A DNA stretch of 11,020 bases. It comes from Mariprofundus sp. GTDB lineage: Bacteria > Pseudomonadota > Zetaproteobacteria > Mariprofundales > Mariprofundaceae. How positions within the stretch are numbered: position 1 is the first letter of the stretch; each line of letters starts with the position of its first letter. The DNA lies in contig JAJFLF010000334.1 in NCBI GenBank assembly GCA_021772845.1, positions 1 through 11,020 on the forward strand, in the 5' to 3' direction. The notes under the pieces were generated by a model. It made no database searches. It had not been told where the DNA came from and saw only the letters and a program-made list of their open reading frames with translations. A program made the translations under genes and the position numbers. This document shows positions 1 through 7,206 of the stretch, in pieces.

Positions 1-330
1 TGCCCAGCCAAAAAATGGAATATAAAACAGTTCACGCTTGAGTATCCATGTATATGGTGGAACCAGTATCGGCATCGCCACCGTTTCAGCAGCTGATTGA
101 TGTTTGGCCATCACCACGCAAGCATGATCGGGCATATGTTCTTTGCCCTCAATCACAATGCGAATGCCGCACAACACTCTAAGCAGAGCAAATATGCTGC
201 ATGACCATGTTTTAGCCCACATCCATGAGGCCGAAAAACCCAATGGACGGGATAAAATAACCAGCAAGGAAAATAATACGGTCAAAAACATAAAACAGAT
301 ATTGAACAGGGCAGAACGGAGAACCAGCAT
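1..330 (-). CDS. plsC: PlsC-family 1-acyl-sn-glycerol-3-phosphate acyltransferase, N-terminal part (runs off the window)
   Basis: Partial gene: 110 codons are visible and the frame is still open at base 1. The family transfers an acyl chain to the sn-2 position of lysophosphatidic acid, giving phosphatidic acid for membrane phospholipids at the inner membrane. Residues about 7-27 form a hydrophobic membrane anchor. The catalytic block follows as KHQSAAET (residues 76-83), a HX4E form (H77, E82) of the canonical HX4D motif. Then comes PYTWILKREL (92-101) and IPFFGWA, the segment that continues into the substrate-binding region. KHQSxxET with LKREL and IPFFGW is typical of one proteobacterial PlsC branch. 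The ATG (330-328) overlaps the gmhB stop by one base (TAATG), so the two genes are probably translationally coupled in one transcript. The C-terminal half cannot be seen, so exact substrate use is unknown. Confidence 0.88.
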   Translation of the reverse strand, partial: MLVLRSALFNICFMFLTVLFSLLVILSRPLGFSASWMWAKTWSCSIFALLRVLCGIRIVIEGKEHMPDHACVVMAKHQSAAETVAMPILVPPYTWILKRELFYIPFFGWA

Positions 331-899
331 TACTCTGCATCCCCTAAAATCATCGTCACAGCCTCAGCCAAATTGGCATAAGCCCGAATATCCGCTTGCA
401 CAAGGCGTGACTTCTGTAGAATACTATCAGCATCACCATAACCACTCTGCACCAGCAGAGCCGTTACACCAGCAGTATGGGCTGCCTCTACATCCCGAAT
501 AGAATCACCAATAAACAGCGCCTGATCAGGATGCTCACTCAAACCCAATGCATTTAGTGTTTCCAATACCATACCGGGTTTAGGTTTTCGGCAGATGCAG
601 TTGTCATCCGGCCCATGCGGGCAATATGAAACATGAGAAATAAATCCACCGGCCTGTTCAATGGCCAACATCATTTTGGCATGGATAGCATTAAAACTAT
701 CCTGACTCATCATGCCACGTCCCAATCCTGACTGATTGCTGACAATGGTTACGTTGATGCCAGCCATATGCAGCCGCTTGATCGCATCCAGCGCTCCAGG
801 CACAGGCTGCCACTGGTCGGCTGCCAGAACATAATCCGGCGAATCGAAATTTATAACGCCGTCACGATCCAGTAGTACTGCTTTTGGTATATTATTCAT
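330..899 (-). CDS. gmhB: D-glycero-beta-D-manno-heptose 1,7-bisphosphate 7-phosphatase (HAD family)
   Basis: GmhB removes the C7 phosphate from D-glycero-D-manno-heptose 1,7-bisphosphate in the cytoplasm, a step toward ADP-heptose for the LPS inner core. The 189-aa length is normal for the family. HAD motif I is DRDGVIN (D11 nucleophile, D13 acid/base) and motif II is SNQSG (54-58). The zinc loop typical of GmhB is present as C93-x-H95 and C101-x-C103, followed by RKPKPGM with the motif III lysine. Motif IV is GDSIRD (131-136, with D132 and D136). All key residues are intact. The only in-frame start is ATG at 899, and no strong Shine-Dalgarno site precedes it. In many proteobacteria gmhB sits with glyQS and plsC; here the plsC link is kept, but the upstream neighbour is a sensor kinase 105 bp away. 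That gap holds an AT-rich palindrome (951-964) and no clear terminator or promoter. Confidence 0.95.
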   Translation of the reverse strand: MNNIPKAVLLDRDGVINFDSPDYVLAADQWQPVPGALDAIKRLHMAGINVTIVSNQSGLGRGMMSQDSFNAIHAKMMLAIEQAGGFISHVSYCPHGPDDNCICRKPKPGMVLETLNALGLSEHPDQALFIGDSIRDVEAAHTAGVTALLVQSGYGDADSILQKSRLVQADIRAYANLAEAVTMILGDAE

Positions 900-1004
900 G
901 CCAGAACAATACGCGTTGAACCCAGCTGAGAAAAGCTAAGGATAATTTCCCTTTTAAATAAAAGCATGCAAACAGTTATGAGGCACTTGCTTGCGTTCAG
1001 GAGT

Positions 1005-4000
1005 TCATGCTGATCTTATCATCTGCCTCATCAACTGACTGAGCTTTGCAAGATCCACCGGTTTATTGAGTAGCGCACAGTGATTTAACTGTTCAACTTC
1101 TTCAGTTTTTCCGGAAAAGTCGTACCCGGTCATAAGAATAACGGGCATTTCACTCCCCAGTCCGCGAATTCCCTTTACCAACTCTAAACCACCCATCACA
1201 GGCATCACGACATCGCTCAGTACCATATCAATTTCATTCTGGTGCTCGCGATAGTATTCAAGTGCAACCTCGCCATCTCTGGCCTTAATCACCAGATAGC
1301 CAAGATTCTCCAGCACTTCACCAACAGTTTCGATCAGCATCGGATCATCATCTACCAGCAATATGCTTTCGCCCTGGCCTGCTAGACTTTCTGTATCAAC
1401 CTCACTTAACTCTGGCTGCTGCTCAGCAATCAGAGGCAGATAGATATGTACGGTTGTGCCCTGGCCTGATTCACTCTCAATTTCAAGCGCACCGCCATGG
1501 CTCTGTATCGAGCCATAAACCATTGCCAACCCAAGGCCCGTACCCTGGCCGACACCTTTGGTCGTAAAAAATGGTTCCATCACTTTATCGATCATTTCAG
1601 ATGAAATGCCGCGACCATTATCCTGCACTGACAGATATATCAGCGGCCCATTCCCAACTTCCGGATACTTATTACGAAACTCTTGCGTAGGTTCAAATGA
1701 ATCCATACTCGTTTTAATAATTGGCCTGTCGACATCGGCAACAGCATCCCGGGCATTGTTTAGCAAATTCATCAACACCTGCTGCAGTTGCGTCGCATCG
1801 CCTTTCACAGTTATCTGCTCATCCGTGATATCTTTGATAAAGCGAATGTTTTCCGGGATTGCACTCTGCGCCAGCTTCAGCCCCTCTTTGAGAAACTCAT
1901 TCAGGGAAATCGGCTGCATTTCAACCCTATCTTTGCGGGCAAAGGTAAGCAGCTGGCTGACAATCTCTGCCGCACGCTGACTAAGCCCCTCCATTTTCTC
2001 CAGTTTCTCACCCACAAGCACAGCATCATCCAGCTTTCGCTTTGCCAGGAAAATATTGCCATGCAATGCAGCCAGCATGTTGTTAAAATCATGTGCAATA
2101 CCACCGACCAGTGTGCCGATCGCTTCCATCTTCTGGGACTGCAGAAACTGCTCCTCCAATTTATTGTATTCGGTCATATCCTGCTGCAGCGATGTGAAAT
2201 GTGTAATTTCCCCACTCTCATCGTGAATCGGAGCCACACTCATGAGAGCTGGATAAAAAGAACCATCCTTACGCCGGTCAATCAGTGTACCACGCCAAAC
2301 GTGGCCTGCCGAAATAGCTTTCCACATTTCTCTGTAAAACCTCGGATCCTGAGCATCACTTTTAAGCATAGCTGGCGTATTACCAATTGCCTCTTCCGCC
2401 TGGTAACCTGTGATTGTCGTAAATGCCGGATTTACATATTCGATCACCGCATTGCGATCAGTAATAATGATTGCCTCACCCGCCTCGCCAATCGCCTTGA
2501 GCAGTTTGCGCTGCTCTACCTGTGTATTCACCTGATCGGTAATGTCGCGAATCATCACTGTCATGATGGTGTTATCATCAATGACCTGTTTGGAGATTGA
2601 TGTCTCCATTCTGAACTCTTCGCCTGTCCGGCGTAGACCAAACATACCCCTATTACGAGAAATCAGACTACGTTCTTTATCATTCTGAAAAGTATTCACC
2701 TTTTCTAGGTGACCATTGCGAAAACGTTCAGGCATAAGCATTTCTACATGCTTACCCAGCACATCAAGTTCCGAGCATTCGAACATCGCCTCGGCAGCCG
2801 TGTTGAACAGCACAATCTCCTGCTCTGCGTTGATCGAGATGATCGCATCCGCAGCCATTTCCACGATGCCAGAAAATCTTGCTCGACTCTCCAGTAGTTC
2901 ATTCTCAGCTTTCTTGCGTTCTGTAATATCATCGGCAATACCTACAACGCGCACTACTTCCCCATCTTCATTACGCACCGCAAATGCACGTGCATATATC
3001 CAGCGCAGTGAGCCGCCAGCATGGCGGATCCGGTATTCCGGAAATAAGATTGCATCGTCACCATCTTTCATGCACCGTTCTATGGTCTCACAGACCCCCG
3101 CCTTGTCTTCTTCAACCACCGCATCCAGCCACTGTGTCGGATTAACATACAAGCTTGCGCAGGAGAGCCCCCAGATCTTTTCATATCTGGGGCTGATATA
3201 GTGAATTTGCTGCCAATCCGGCGATCCAACCCAAAACACTTCACCGATATTTTCCACCAATTCTTGAAAGCGCTCCTGGCTCTCTGCTATTTCTAACTCT
3301 GCCAATTTACGATTCGTGATATCCTGTGTTGTACCTATTGAACGAAGCGCTGTGCCATCTTCATTATAAAATGTCTGACAACGTTCATGTACCCATTTAA
3401 TCGAACCATCCGCCATCAACAGGCGATGTTCGATATCGTATGGCGTCCTGTTTTCCACCGAGTCGGTATAAGCTGAATTTACAAAATCCAGATCATCGGG
3501 GAACACCCTTTCCAGAAATGTTTCATAGGTGTTTGCATGCCCTGGCTCACCTCCAAATATACGATAATTTTCATCGGACCAGATAAGATTATCTTCAACT
3601 AAATCCAATTCCCAATGGCCCAAATGGGCGACGACTTGTGCCTCTTCATGCCTTTCCTTGCTATCCTGCAGTGCTTTTGCTGCACGACTGCGTTCACTGG
3701 TGTCCTCAAAAATTACACCAACACTCTGCTCCGGCAGCACAAACGCCCGCACAGAAAAGGTGGATTGCTCAATTCGCTCATCACCATATTCGACTTCGTC
3801 GATAGCAACCGGTTCACCCGTGCGCACCACATTGGCATACTTCTGCGGCAGATCAAATGTGCGGATATCCGGAAATGCTTCATCAATGGTCAAGCCGATC
3901 AGTTTATCGATATCGGTACCGGTAAATTTCGATGCTGTCGGATTAGCCCTGACCAGCCGTAATGTCCGGTCATCATCGGGATCTTCGAGATGATAAACCA

Positions 4001-4337
4001 GCAGTCCAACCATCATCTCTCCTACAATGTCATTGGCATAGGCTTCAGCATCCCGCGCTTTTTCGGTTGCTCGCACCACCTCTCGCCAACGCCTATAGGA
4101 AAACCATGCTGAGACCAGTGCGAACATCAATATGGCCATCAGTAGTTCATCAAACTGCCACTGTTCATACTGGTGAAGAAAATCATGAATTATCTCGAAC
4201 AGGTCGAAATAGATAGCTATCATCCAGCCTGCTACAAGGAAACCTGCGCCAATCATCAGATCACTGCGATAGCTGCTGTTTGAGCCTTTCTTCACTGAAT
4301 CAGTCATCAGGCCAATATCTGTTATGCATTCTATCAC
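1005..4337 (-). CDS. Membrane-bound hybrid sensor histidine kinase with five PAS-like domains and a receiver domain
   Basis: Numbering is from the GTG at 4337 (1110 aa). Two hydrophobic helices (about 27-47 and 64-81) with a short loop anchor it in the inner membrane. Five PAS/PAC-like units follow at roughly 100-215, 230-342, 355-474, 485-602 and 610-722; several end in the usual DIT[ED]RK-type PAC tail. The HisKA phospho-acceptor is H749 in GGIAHDFNN. The ATPase domain has its N box at NLLNNARDAV (857-866), G1 at DNGRG (906-910), F box at EPFFTTK (921-927) and G2 at GTGLGL (932-937). The C-terminal receiver has D996-D998, phospho-acceptor D1042, T1070 and K1092. All catalytic residues are present. 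There is no HPt domain and no response regulator gene in the window, so the output partner is unknown. The signal is also unknown, and PAS ligands cannot be read from sequence. The start is uncertain: GTG 4337 lies inside the only good Shine-Dalgarno site, and ATG 4307 (1100 aa) is an equal or better candidate. Confidence 0.93.
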   Translation of the reverse strand: MIECITDIGLMTDSVKKGSNSSYRSDLMIGAGFLVAGWMIAIYFDLFEIIHDFLHQYEQWQFDELLMAILMFALVSAWFSYRRWREVVRATEKARDAEAYANDIVGEMMVGLLVYHLEDPDDDRTLRLVRANPTASKFTGTDIDKLIGLTIDEAFPDIRTFDLPQKYANVVRTGEPVAIDEVEYGDERIEQSTFSVRAFVLPEQSVGVIFEDTSERSRAAKALQDSKERHEEAQVVAHLGHWELDLVEDNLIWSDENYRIFGGEPGHANTYETFLERVFPDDLDFVNSAYTDSVENRTPYDIEHRLLMADGSIKWVHERCQTFYNEDGTALRSIGTTQDITNRKLAELEIAESQERFQELVENIGEVFWVGSPDWQQIHYISPRYEKIWGLSCASLYVNPTQWLDAVVEEDKAGVCETIERCMKDGDDAILFPEYRIRHAGGSLRWIYARAFAVRNEDGEVVRVVGIADDITERKKAENELLESRARFSGIVEMAADAIISINAEQEIVLFNTAAEAMFECSELDVLGKHVEMLMPERFRNGHLEKVNTFQNDKERSLISRNRGMFGLRRTGEEFRMETSISKQVIDDNTIMTVMIRDITDQVNTQVEQRKLLKAIGEAGEAIIITDRNAVIEYVNPAFTTITGYQAEEAIGNTPAMLKSDAQDPRFYREMWKAISAGHVWRGTLIDRRKDGSFYPALMSVAPIHDESGEITHFTSLQQDMTEYNKLEEQFLQSQKMEAIGTLVGGIAHDFNNMLAALHGNIFLAKRKLDDAVLVGEKLEKMEGLSQRAAEIVSQLLTFARKDRVEMQPISLNEFLKEGLKLAQSAIPENIRFIKDITDEQITVKGDATQLQQVLMNLLNNARDAVADVDRPIIKTSMDSFEPTQEFRNKYPEVGNGPLIYLSVQDNGRGISSEMIDKVMEPFFTTKGVGQGTGLGLAMVYGSIQSHGGALEIESESGQGTTVHIYLPLIAEQQPELSEVDTESLAGQGESILLVDDDPMLIETVGEVLENLGYLVIKARDGEVALEYYREHQNEIDMVLSDVVMPVMGGLELVKGIRGLGSEMPVILMTGYDFSGKTEEVEQLNHCALLNKPVDLAKLSQLMRQMIRSA
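4300..4329 (-). CDS. Possible 9-codon leader ORF overlapping the start of the histidine kinase
   Basis: ATG at 4329 begins a short frame, MHNRYWPDD, that stops at TGA 4302-4300. It is preceded by GAGGTGAT (4340-4333), eight bases fully complementary to the 3' end of 16S rRNA, seven bases from GAGG to the ATG. This is the best ribosome-binding site near the kinase, yet it serves this ORF and not the kinase frame. The ORF ends just past the kinase's ATG 4307, an 8-base overlap that would allow translational coupling. It may instead be chance. The peptide resembles nothing I know. Confidence 0.3.
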   Translation of the reverse strand: MHNRYWPDD

Positions 4338-4437
4338 CTCTAGTAAGGCTATATGTTTATACAGCCACTTATTGAAGCAATGATAGTGCCAACAATCAGG
4401 GTTATGCTTGGATATTTAGCATTTTATTTTTCGGATA

Positions 4438-4464
4438 TAAAAAAAGGGCCGCCGGAGCGGCCCT
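4438..4464 (-). terminator. Intrinsic terminator of trxB
   Basis: On the minus strand an 8-bp stem AGGGCCGC / GCGGCCCT with a 4-base loop (TCCG) is followed directly by a run of seven T (4445-4439). It begins 18 bases after the trxB stop codon. It should end trxB transcription and separate it from the histidine kinase, whose own promoter must then lie in about 4341-4437. I find no convincing -35/-10 pair there. Confidence 0.92.
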
Positions 4465-4482
4465 CTCACGGTTTATATGCGC

Positions 4483-5418
4483 TTATTCCTGCGCAGCTAA
4501 CCAGCGCTCAGCATCAAGGGCTGCTTTGCAACCTTCACCGGCTGAGGTTACAGCCTGACGATAGACAGGATCAGCCACATCACCGGCAGCAAACACACCT
4601 TCAACAGACGTTGCTGTGCTCTTACCGACAGTATGCAGATAACCGGTTTCATCCATATCCAACAAACCTTTGAGGAAATCAGTGTTTGGCTTGTGGCCAA
4701 TAGCAATAAATACACCATGCACATCCACATCACGGCTAGAGGCATCAACAGTTGAATTCAGACGGATACCGGTCACGCCAGTTTCATCACCCAGAATGGA
4801 ATCGGTGGTACTGTTCCATGCCACTTCGATGTTTTCTGTCGCCAGTAGTTTATCCTGCATAATCGGCTCAGCACGCAACGCATCACGACGATGAACCAAT
4901 GTCACTTTATTACACAAATTCGCCAAATAGAGCGCTTCTTCAACAGCGGTATCACCACCACCGACAACAGCCACATCTTTGCCACGATAAAAGAAACCAT
5001 CACATGTCGCACAGGCAGAAACACCACGGCCAGCAAACTCATCTTCACTCGGCAGTCCCAGATATTTAGCAGAAGCGCCTGTAGCGATGATCAGTGCATC
5101 ACAGGTATATGTGCCATCATCACCCTTCAATGTGAACGGGCGTTTGGAGAGATCTGCCTCATTAATATGATCCCAGATCATTTCAGTACCAAAGCGTTCA
5201 GCCTGAGCCTTAAAATCTTCCATCATTTCTGGGCCCTGAACGCCATCTTTATAACCCGGGTAGTTATCCACATCGGTCGTTGTAGTCAGCTGACCACCAG
5301 CCTGTTGCCCTTGAATCACAACCGGCGTCAGGTTGGCACGTGCAGCATAAATTGCTGCAGTATAACCAGCAGGGCCGGAACCAAGAATAATCAAACGATG
5401 GTGAATAGCTTCAGACAT
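4483..5418 (-). CDS. trxB: Thioredoxin reductase (NADPH)
   Basis: This cytoplasmic flavoenzyme uses NADPH and FAD to reduce thioredoxin, feeding ribonucleotide reductase, protein disulfide reduction and peroxide defence. The 311-aa length fits the low-molecular-weight bacterial type. The FAD fold opens with GSGPAG (13-18). The redox centre is CATCD (C136, C139). The NADPH domain carries GGGDTA (153-158), with HRR (176-178) for the 2'-phosphate. The C-terminal FAD segment is FAAGDVADP (286-293 region) with RQAV (297-300). A longer reading from ATG 5430 would add MEIL, but GGAG sits six bases before ATG 5418, so I take 5418. It is monocistronic on the left side, because a strong terminator follows. 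The 183 bp between the mgtE stop and this start hold a 7-bp inverted repeat and a short G-rich patch, but no clear promoter boxes. Reduced thioredoxin would also serve thioredoxin-dependent arsenate reductases, but none is seen here. Confidence 0.97.
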   Translation of the reverse strand: MSEAIHHRLIILGSGPAGYTAAIYAARANLTPVVIQGQQAGGQLTTTTDVDNYPGYKDGVQGPEMMEDFKAQAERFGTEMIWDHINEADLSKRPFTLKGDDGTYTCDALIIATGASAKYLGLPSEDEFAGRGVSACATCDGFFYRGKDVAVVGGGDTAVEEALYLANLCNKVTLVHRRDALRAEPIMQDKLLATENIEVAWNSTTDSILGDETGVTGIRLNSTVDASSRDVDVHGVFIAIGHKPNTDFLKGLLDMDETGYLHTVGKSTATSVEGVFAAGDVADPVYRQAVTSAGEGCKAALDAERWLAAQE

Positions 5419-5483
5419 AAGAATCTCCATGCAAAAAATCGGTGATGAAAGCTAACGCCCCGCCCCCGAATCGCAATGACAGA

Positions 5484-5505
5484 ATAGCTTAGGCCATAAA
5501 GCTAT
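5484..5505. repeat. 7-bp inverted repeat upstream of trxB
   Basis: ATAGCTT (5484-5490) and AAGCTAT (5499-5505) are perfectly complementary, with an 8-base spacer. The site lies about 65-85 bases before the trxB ATG, where a promoter or a regulator site is expected. It could be an operator or a weak 5'-leader hairpin. No T run follows, so it is not a terminator. Confidence 0.35.
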
Positions 5506-5601
5506 CAGACGAAGACTAAGCAGTGGTAAAAAAGGAGCCCTTCATGGATGCATCGTGGGCAACCGGATGCTGCTATACCTACTCTCCTTTACGGAGCAAT
5601 C

Positions 5602-6963
5602 TCAGATGAGAAACAGTGTCGCAAGCCCTAGGAATGAGAAAAAACCAACCACATCGGTGACCGTCGTTAAAATAGTCCCTGATGCCAAAGCAGGATCAAT
5701 ATTCAGACGTTGCAGTGTAAGCGGGATCAAGGAACCTGCAATGGCTGCAGCACACAGGTTTATCAGCATAGCCGCTGCAATAATCCAACCCAGGCGTATG
5801 CCAAGATCGGGAAACCAGAACGATGCAATCGTGCCAATTATCAGTGCAAACGTCAGGCCTGAGACCAGACCAACAGATGCCTCTTTCACCAGTGTACGTC
5901 GGCCATTGGCAAACGTAATACGTCCCAAGGCAATACCGCGCACGATTACGGTCAGCGTCTGGGTACCGGCAATCCCCCCCATACTGGCTACAATCGGCAT
6001 CAGCACTGCCAGCGCCACAATCTGGGCAATCGTCGCCTCGAATTGGGCAATCACAACAGATGCTGCAATGGCAGTCATCAGATTCACAGCCAACCAGACA
6101 CCACGCCTGCGTGCAGTAATGCCTACGGGTTCGGCAAGATCATCCTCATCGGACAGGCCAGCCAGACGATACATATCCTCGGTGGCCTCTTCCTGAATAA
6201 CATCAATGACGTCATCGGCAGTAATGCGCCCAATCAATACACCGGCATCATCAATAACCGGTAGCGCCATCATGTCATATTTATCAAAGATACGTGCAAC
6301 TTCTTCCTGATCCTGATCAGCTGTCACACAATGAAAGTGCTCTTTGGTAAGATCAGAAACAATCACATCCGCTTCAGCGAAGATCAATGCATGCAGACTC
6401 AATACACCCACCAGCACATCTTCACGGTTTACCACATAGACATAATTGACATTTTCGATCTCTTTGCCGAATCGGCGTAGTACCCTGATAACTTTTTCAA
6501 CCGTCCAATCATCACGCACTTTGAACAACTCGGCCTGCATCAGACCGCCGGCAGACTCCTCATCATATGCCAGCAGAGGTTCCAGTCCGCGTCGCTCATC
6601 CGGCTCGAGGCGCTCCATCACTTCATCTACAACACCCTTATCAACGGCCTGCAATAGATCGGTCGCATCATCGGAATTAAGATGCTCGACAACCTCTTCA
6701 ATTTCACTTGGTTTAAGAGCCGCCAGCAAATCTTCCTGCATACCTTCCGGCAACTCGAGTAGCACATCTCCCAGTACATCATCACAGATATATGGAATCA
6801 ACGTAAGGCGTTTATCATCATTACGACAGCCCAAAAGCACGTCAGCCAATTCTGTCGCATGCATTCCGGCCAATAGATCACGAAGCCGCTGAGCATCCCC
6901 TTTGGCCAGTTGGAGGGCTTCTTCACTGCTTAGCAAAGCCTTGCTATGTTCAATTTTTGGCAA
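5602..6963 (-). CDS. mgtE: MgtE-family magnesium channel/transporter with CBS domains
   Basis: MgtE imports Mg2+ across the inner membrane and is gated by intracellular Mg2+ through its cytosolic part. The 453-aa layout is the full family layout: an acidic alpha-helical N domain (about 15-130), two CBS domains (about 135-197 and 200-258), a linking plug helix (about 260-285) and five membrane helices from about 287 to the end. Conserved membrane segments are visible as PIVASMGGIAGTQTLTVIVRG (in two parts, 323-343) and TTVTDVVGFFSF (433-444). D437 in the latter matches the pore aspartate of the family. The start is TTG, not ATG: an almost ideal Shine-Dalgarno site lies at the right distance and no better start exists nearby. 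The gap upstream (6964-7206) contains a perfect stem-loop. I see no M-box Mg2+ riboswitch. The 3' side has no clean terminator before trxB, only a T6 run near 5533-5528. Confidence 0.96.
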   Translation of the reverse strand: MPKIEHSKALLSSEEALQLAKGDAQRLRDLLAGMHATELADVLLGCRNDDKRLTLIPYICDDVLGDVLLELPEGMQEDLLAALKPSEIEEVVEHLNSDDATDLLQAVDKGVVDEVMERLEPDERRGLEPLLAYDEESAGGLMQAELFKVRDDWTVEKVIRVLRRFGKEIENVNYVYVVNREDVLVGVLSLHALIFAEADVIVSDLTKEHFHCVTADQDQEEVARIFDKYDMMALPVIDDAGVLIGRITADDVIDVIQEEATEDMYRLAGLSDEDDLAEPVGITARRRGVWLAVNLMTAIAASVVIAQFEATIAQIVALAVLMPIVASMGGIAGTQTLTVIVRGIALGRITFANGRRTLVKEASVGLVSGLTFALIIGTIASFWFPDLGIRLGWIIAAAMLINLCAAAIAGSLIPLTLQRLNIDPALASGTILTTVTDVVGFFSFLGLATLFLI

Positions 6964-6966
6964 AGC

Positions 6967-6976
6967 TCACCTCCTT
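6967..6976 (-). promoter_or_regulatory. Strong Shine-Dalgarno site setting the TTG start of mgtE
   Basis: The minus strand reads AAGGAGGTGA, a ten-base match to the anti-Shine-Dalgarno complement, with six bases between GGAGG and the TTG at 6963. It supports the rare TTG start and implies efficient initiation despite it. Confidence 0.9.
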
Positions 6977-7062
6977 AACCGGCATGATTTTTTTGCGTTC
7001 GCACCCTACCATAGCCTGACTTCATCATAAATACTGCTGTGATCTCTTCTTCACGACCACTG

Positions 7063-7092
7063 GCATTGGCCAGACCATCAAATGGCCAATGC
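7063..7092. repeat. Perfect 10-bp stem-loop in the mgtE upstream region
   Basis: GCATTGGCCA (7063-7072) and TGGCCAATGC (7083-7092) are exact reverse complements around a 10-base loop. It is the strongest inverted repeat in the 243-bp gap between arsJ and mgtE, about 100-130 bases before the mgtE TTG. On the minus strand no T run follows, so it is not a classic terminator for arsJ. It could protect the 3' end of the ars transcript, be part of the mgtE leader, or be a protein-binding palindrome. Confidence 0.6.
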
Positions 7093-7206
7093 TGTTTTCG
7101 CAATTGGCCGGGATAACAGGGCAACGCTTATCGGCATTACCTACATACAGCAATTAACAGATCCATCTCATCCTGCATTGCAGCATTCAATGCTTCCGAC
7201 TACTGA

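Noticed and set aside
143..502. Plus-strand 119-codon frame across the plsC-gmhB junction
   Set aside because: It covers the opposite strand of two well-supported genes and has a histidine-rich, low-complexity product typical of an antisense frame.
951..964. AT-rich palindrome CTTTTA-AA-TAAAAG between the kinase and gmhB as an operator or terminator
   Set aside because: It is short, low in complexity and expected by chance in AT-rich spacer. No matching promoter is visible.
5430..5430. Longer trxB reading from the upstream ATG (adds MEIL)
   Set aside because: The Shine-Dalgarno bases GGAG fall inside that extension and point to the ATG at 5418, which also gives the usual TrxB N-terminus.
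5555..6196. Long plus-strand open frames opposite mgtE, trxB, the kinase and gapdh
   Set aside because: Each lies antisense to a gene with intact family motifs, and none has a recognisable domain or a good start. They are shadow frames.
7174..7193. Terminator of the ars operon just after arsJ (GCATTG / CAATGC, 7-base loop)
   Set aside because: The stem is only six pairs and no T run follows on the minus strand.
6964..7206. A magnesium riboswitch (M-box) ahead of mgtE
   Set aside because: The conserved M-box blocks are not recognisable. Only a simple stem-loop is seen, and it lacks a terminator T tract.
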